The notes beneath the pieces were generated by a model. That model saw only the letters and a list, made by a program, of their open reading frames with translations, made no database searches and had not been told where the DNA came from. A program made the position numbers and the translations under genes. A stretch of 30,628 bases of DNA from a virus: positions 1-30,628 of the IMG/VR virus record IMGVR_UViG_3300005524_000016; one strand, given 5' to 3'. Position 1 is the stretch's first letter. The number at the start of each line of letters is the position of its first letter. Positions 29,913-30,628 of this stretch are shown here, piece after piece.

Positions 29913-30628
29913 ATGTCCGCTTCCAATTCGCAACGTCTGACCGACGCCATGGTCCGCAAGGCGCTTCCCGCTGCGCGCGGGTCGGCGCTGCTTTGGGACT
30001 CGAAAGTCAAGGGCTTCTGCCTTCGCGTTTCGCCGGGCGGCGGCAAGAGCTTCATGCTCGATTACCGCGCCGGCGGACGGCAACGGCGGATCACCATCGG
30101 CTCGTATCCCGATTGGTCCGTCGCCGCCGCGCGCGAAGCCGCAAAGGCGATGAAGCGCGAAGTCGATCTCGGCCGCGATCCCATGGGCGAACGGCATGAG
30201 GAGCGCGCCGCGCCGACCGTTGCCGACCTTTGGGAACGCTATCGCGTCGAGCATCTTCCGACGAAGGCGGCGCGGTCGCAGAAGGACGAGACGATGATGT
30301 GGGAGCAAATCGTGCTTCCGCGCTTCGGCAAGATGAAGGTGGCGGCGGTCGCGCACGAGGACATCGATGCGCTCCATCGCGACATCACCAACATCCGCGG
30401 CACGCCGATCCGCGCGAACCGGACGGTCGAGGTGCTGCGCAAAGCCTTCAACCTTTCGATCCGATGGAAGTGGCGCACCGACAATCCGGCCTCGGGCGTG
30501 CGGCGCAACCCGGAGGAGCGGCGTAACCGCTATCTCAACAAGGTCGAGATCGCGGCGCTTGCCCGGGCGCTTCAGGACCATTCCGAGCCGGTGTCGGCGA
30601 ACGCGATCAAGCTCCTCATGCTGACCGG
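29913..30628 (+). CDS. int: Tyrosine recombinase / integrase, N-terminal part (3' end outside window)
   Basis: The frame from the ATG at 29913 is open to the right edge, 238 codons. It begins MSASNSQRLTDAMVRKALPA and shows the DUF4102-type arm-binding domain: LLWDSKVKGFCLRVSPGGGK, SFMLDYRAGGRQRRITIGSY and DWSVAAAREAAKAMKREVDL, then DPMGERHEE. The core-binding SAM-like domain follows, with VADLWERYRVEHLPTKAARS and VEVLRKAFNLSIRWKW. The window ends at AIKLLMLTG, just where the first catalytic arginine is expected, so the R-H-R-Y residues are not seen. A P4-type integrase of this kind usually recombines at the 3' end of tRNA genes, which fits the tRNA-Met fragment beside it. GGGGGG lies upstream of the start. 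Confidence 0.93.
   Translation, partial: MSASNSQRLTDAMVRKALPAARGSALLWDSKVKGFCLRVSPGGGKSFMLDYRAGGRQRRITIGSYPDWSVAAAREAAKAMKREVDLGRDPMGERHEERAAPTVADLWERYRVEHLPTKAARSQKDETMMWEQIVLPRFGKMKVAAVAHEDIDALHRDITNIRGTPIRANRTVEVLRKAFNLSIRWKWRTDNPASGVRRNPEERRNRYLNKVEIAALARALQDHSEPVSANAIKLLMLT

Noticed and set aside
29589-30581. A 330-codon minus-strand frame across the att region and integrase
   Set aside because: It runs antisense to a clear integrase gene and through the tRNA fragment; its composition is that of a shadow frame.
1-30628. CRISPR array
   Set aside because: No series of equal repeats with unique spacers was seen; the only short tandem repeats are three 10-base units at 24031-24060.

Overview
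The window is a GC-rich, tailed-phage (siphovirus-like) prophage segment from an alphaproteobacterium, most likely of the Hyphomicrobiales. This rests on the gene set and order: a GpA-type terminase, lambda-type portal, protease-capsid fusion, DUF2190, DUF6441, then the tail-tip series DUF2460 / DUF2163 / NlpC-P60 / giant host-specificity protein known from gene transfer agents and related Rhizobiales and Rhodobacterales phages. The species cannot be read from the window.

Layout. At 1-241 (minus) is the end of a small early-type gene that runs off the left edge. DNA packaging and head genes occupy 344-7426 and are tightly coupled, several with ATGA overlaps. A leftward DUF262-HNH restriction-like gene (7439-9040) splits the head-tail joining region. 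Tail completion and tail tube genes follow (9263-11650), then a leftward BrnT toxin with a helix-turn-helix antitoxin (11651-12258). Next are the tail assembly chaperones, with a well-formed -1 frameshift signal, and the tape measure (12339-16134). The tail tip runs from 16138 to 22003; its 1317-codon host-specificity gene is cut by an in-frame TAG at 20843. A DUF2793 protein with a C1q-like end (22035-23102) precedes a lysis block: small membrane protein, peptidase, holin-like protein and overlapping spanin-like genes (23161-24767).

The right end is accessory. A cytosine-N4-type DNA methyltransferase (plus strand) converges on a three-gene leftward operon: an 84-aa helical protein, an 814-aa GHKL ATPase with Ig-like beta-sandwich regions, and a 227-aa probable winged-helix protein. 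The operon has a promoter with a perfect TTGACA box and nearby inverted repeats. I see no nuclease in it, so it is the best candidate here for an undescribed defence or modification system. Beyond it lie a strong hairpin, a 47-bp 3' fragment of a tRNA-Met(CAU) gene that looks like an attachment core, a pair of direct repeats and the 5' part of a tyrosine integrase that leaves the window.

How it fits together: the rightward genes form one late operon for packaging, head, tail and lysis. Three accessory modules (DUF262-HNH, BrnT/antitoxin and the ATPase operon) are transcribed leftward against it; the methyltransferase is the one rightward accessory gene. The amber codon in the host-specificity gene suggests that this copy may not make infectious particles, while the accessory modules look intact. 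All family assignments are by reading motifs and gene order; no database search was run.
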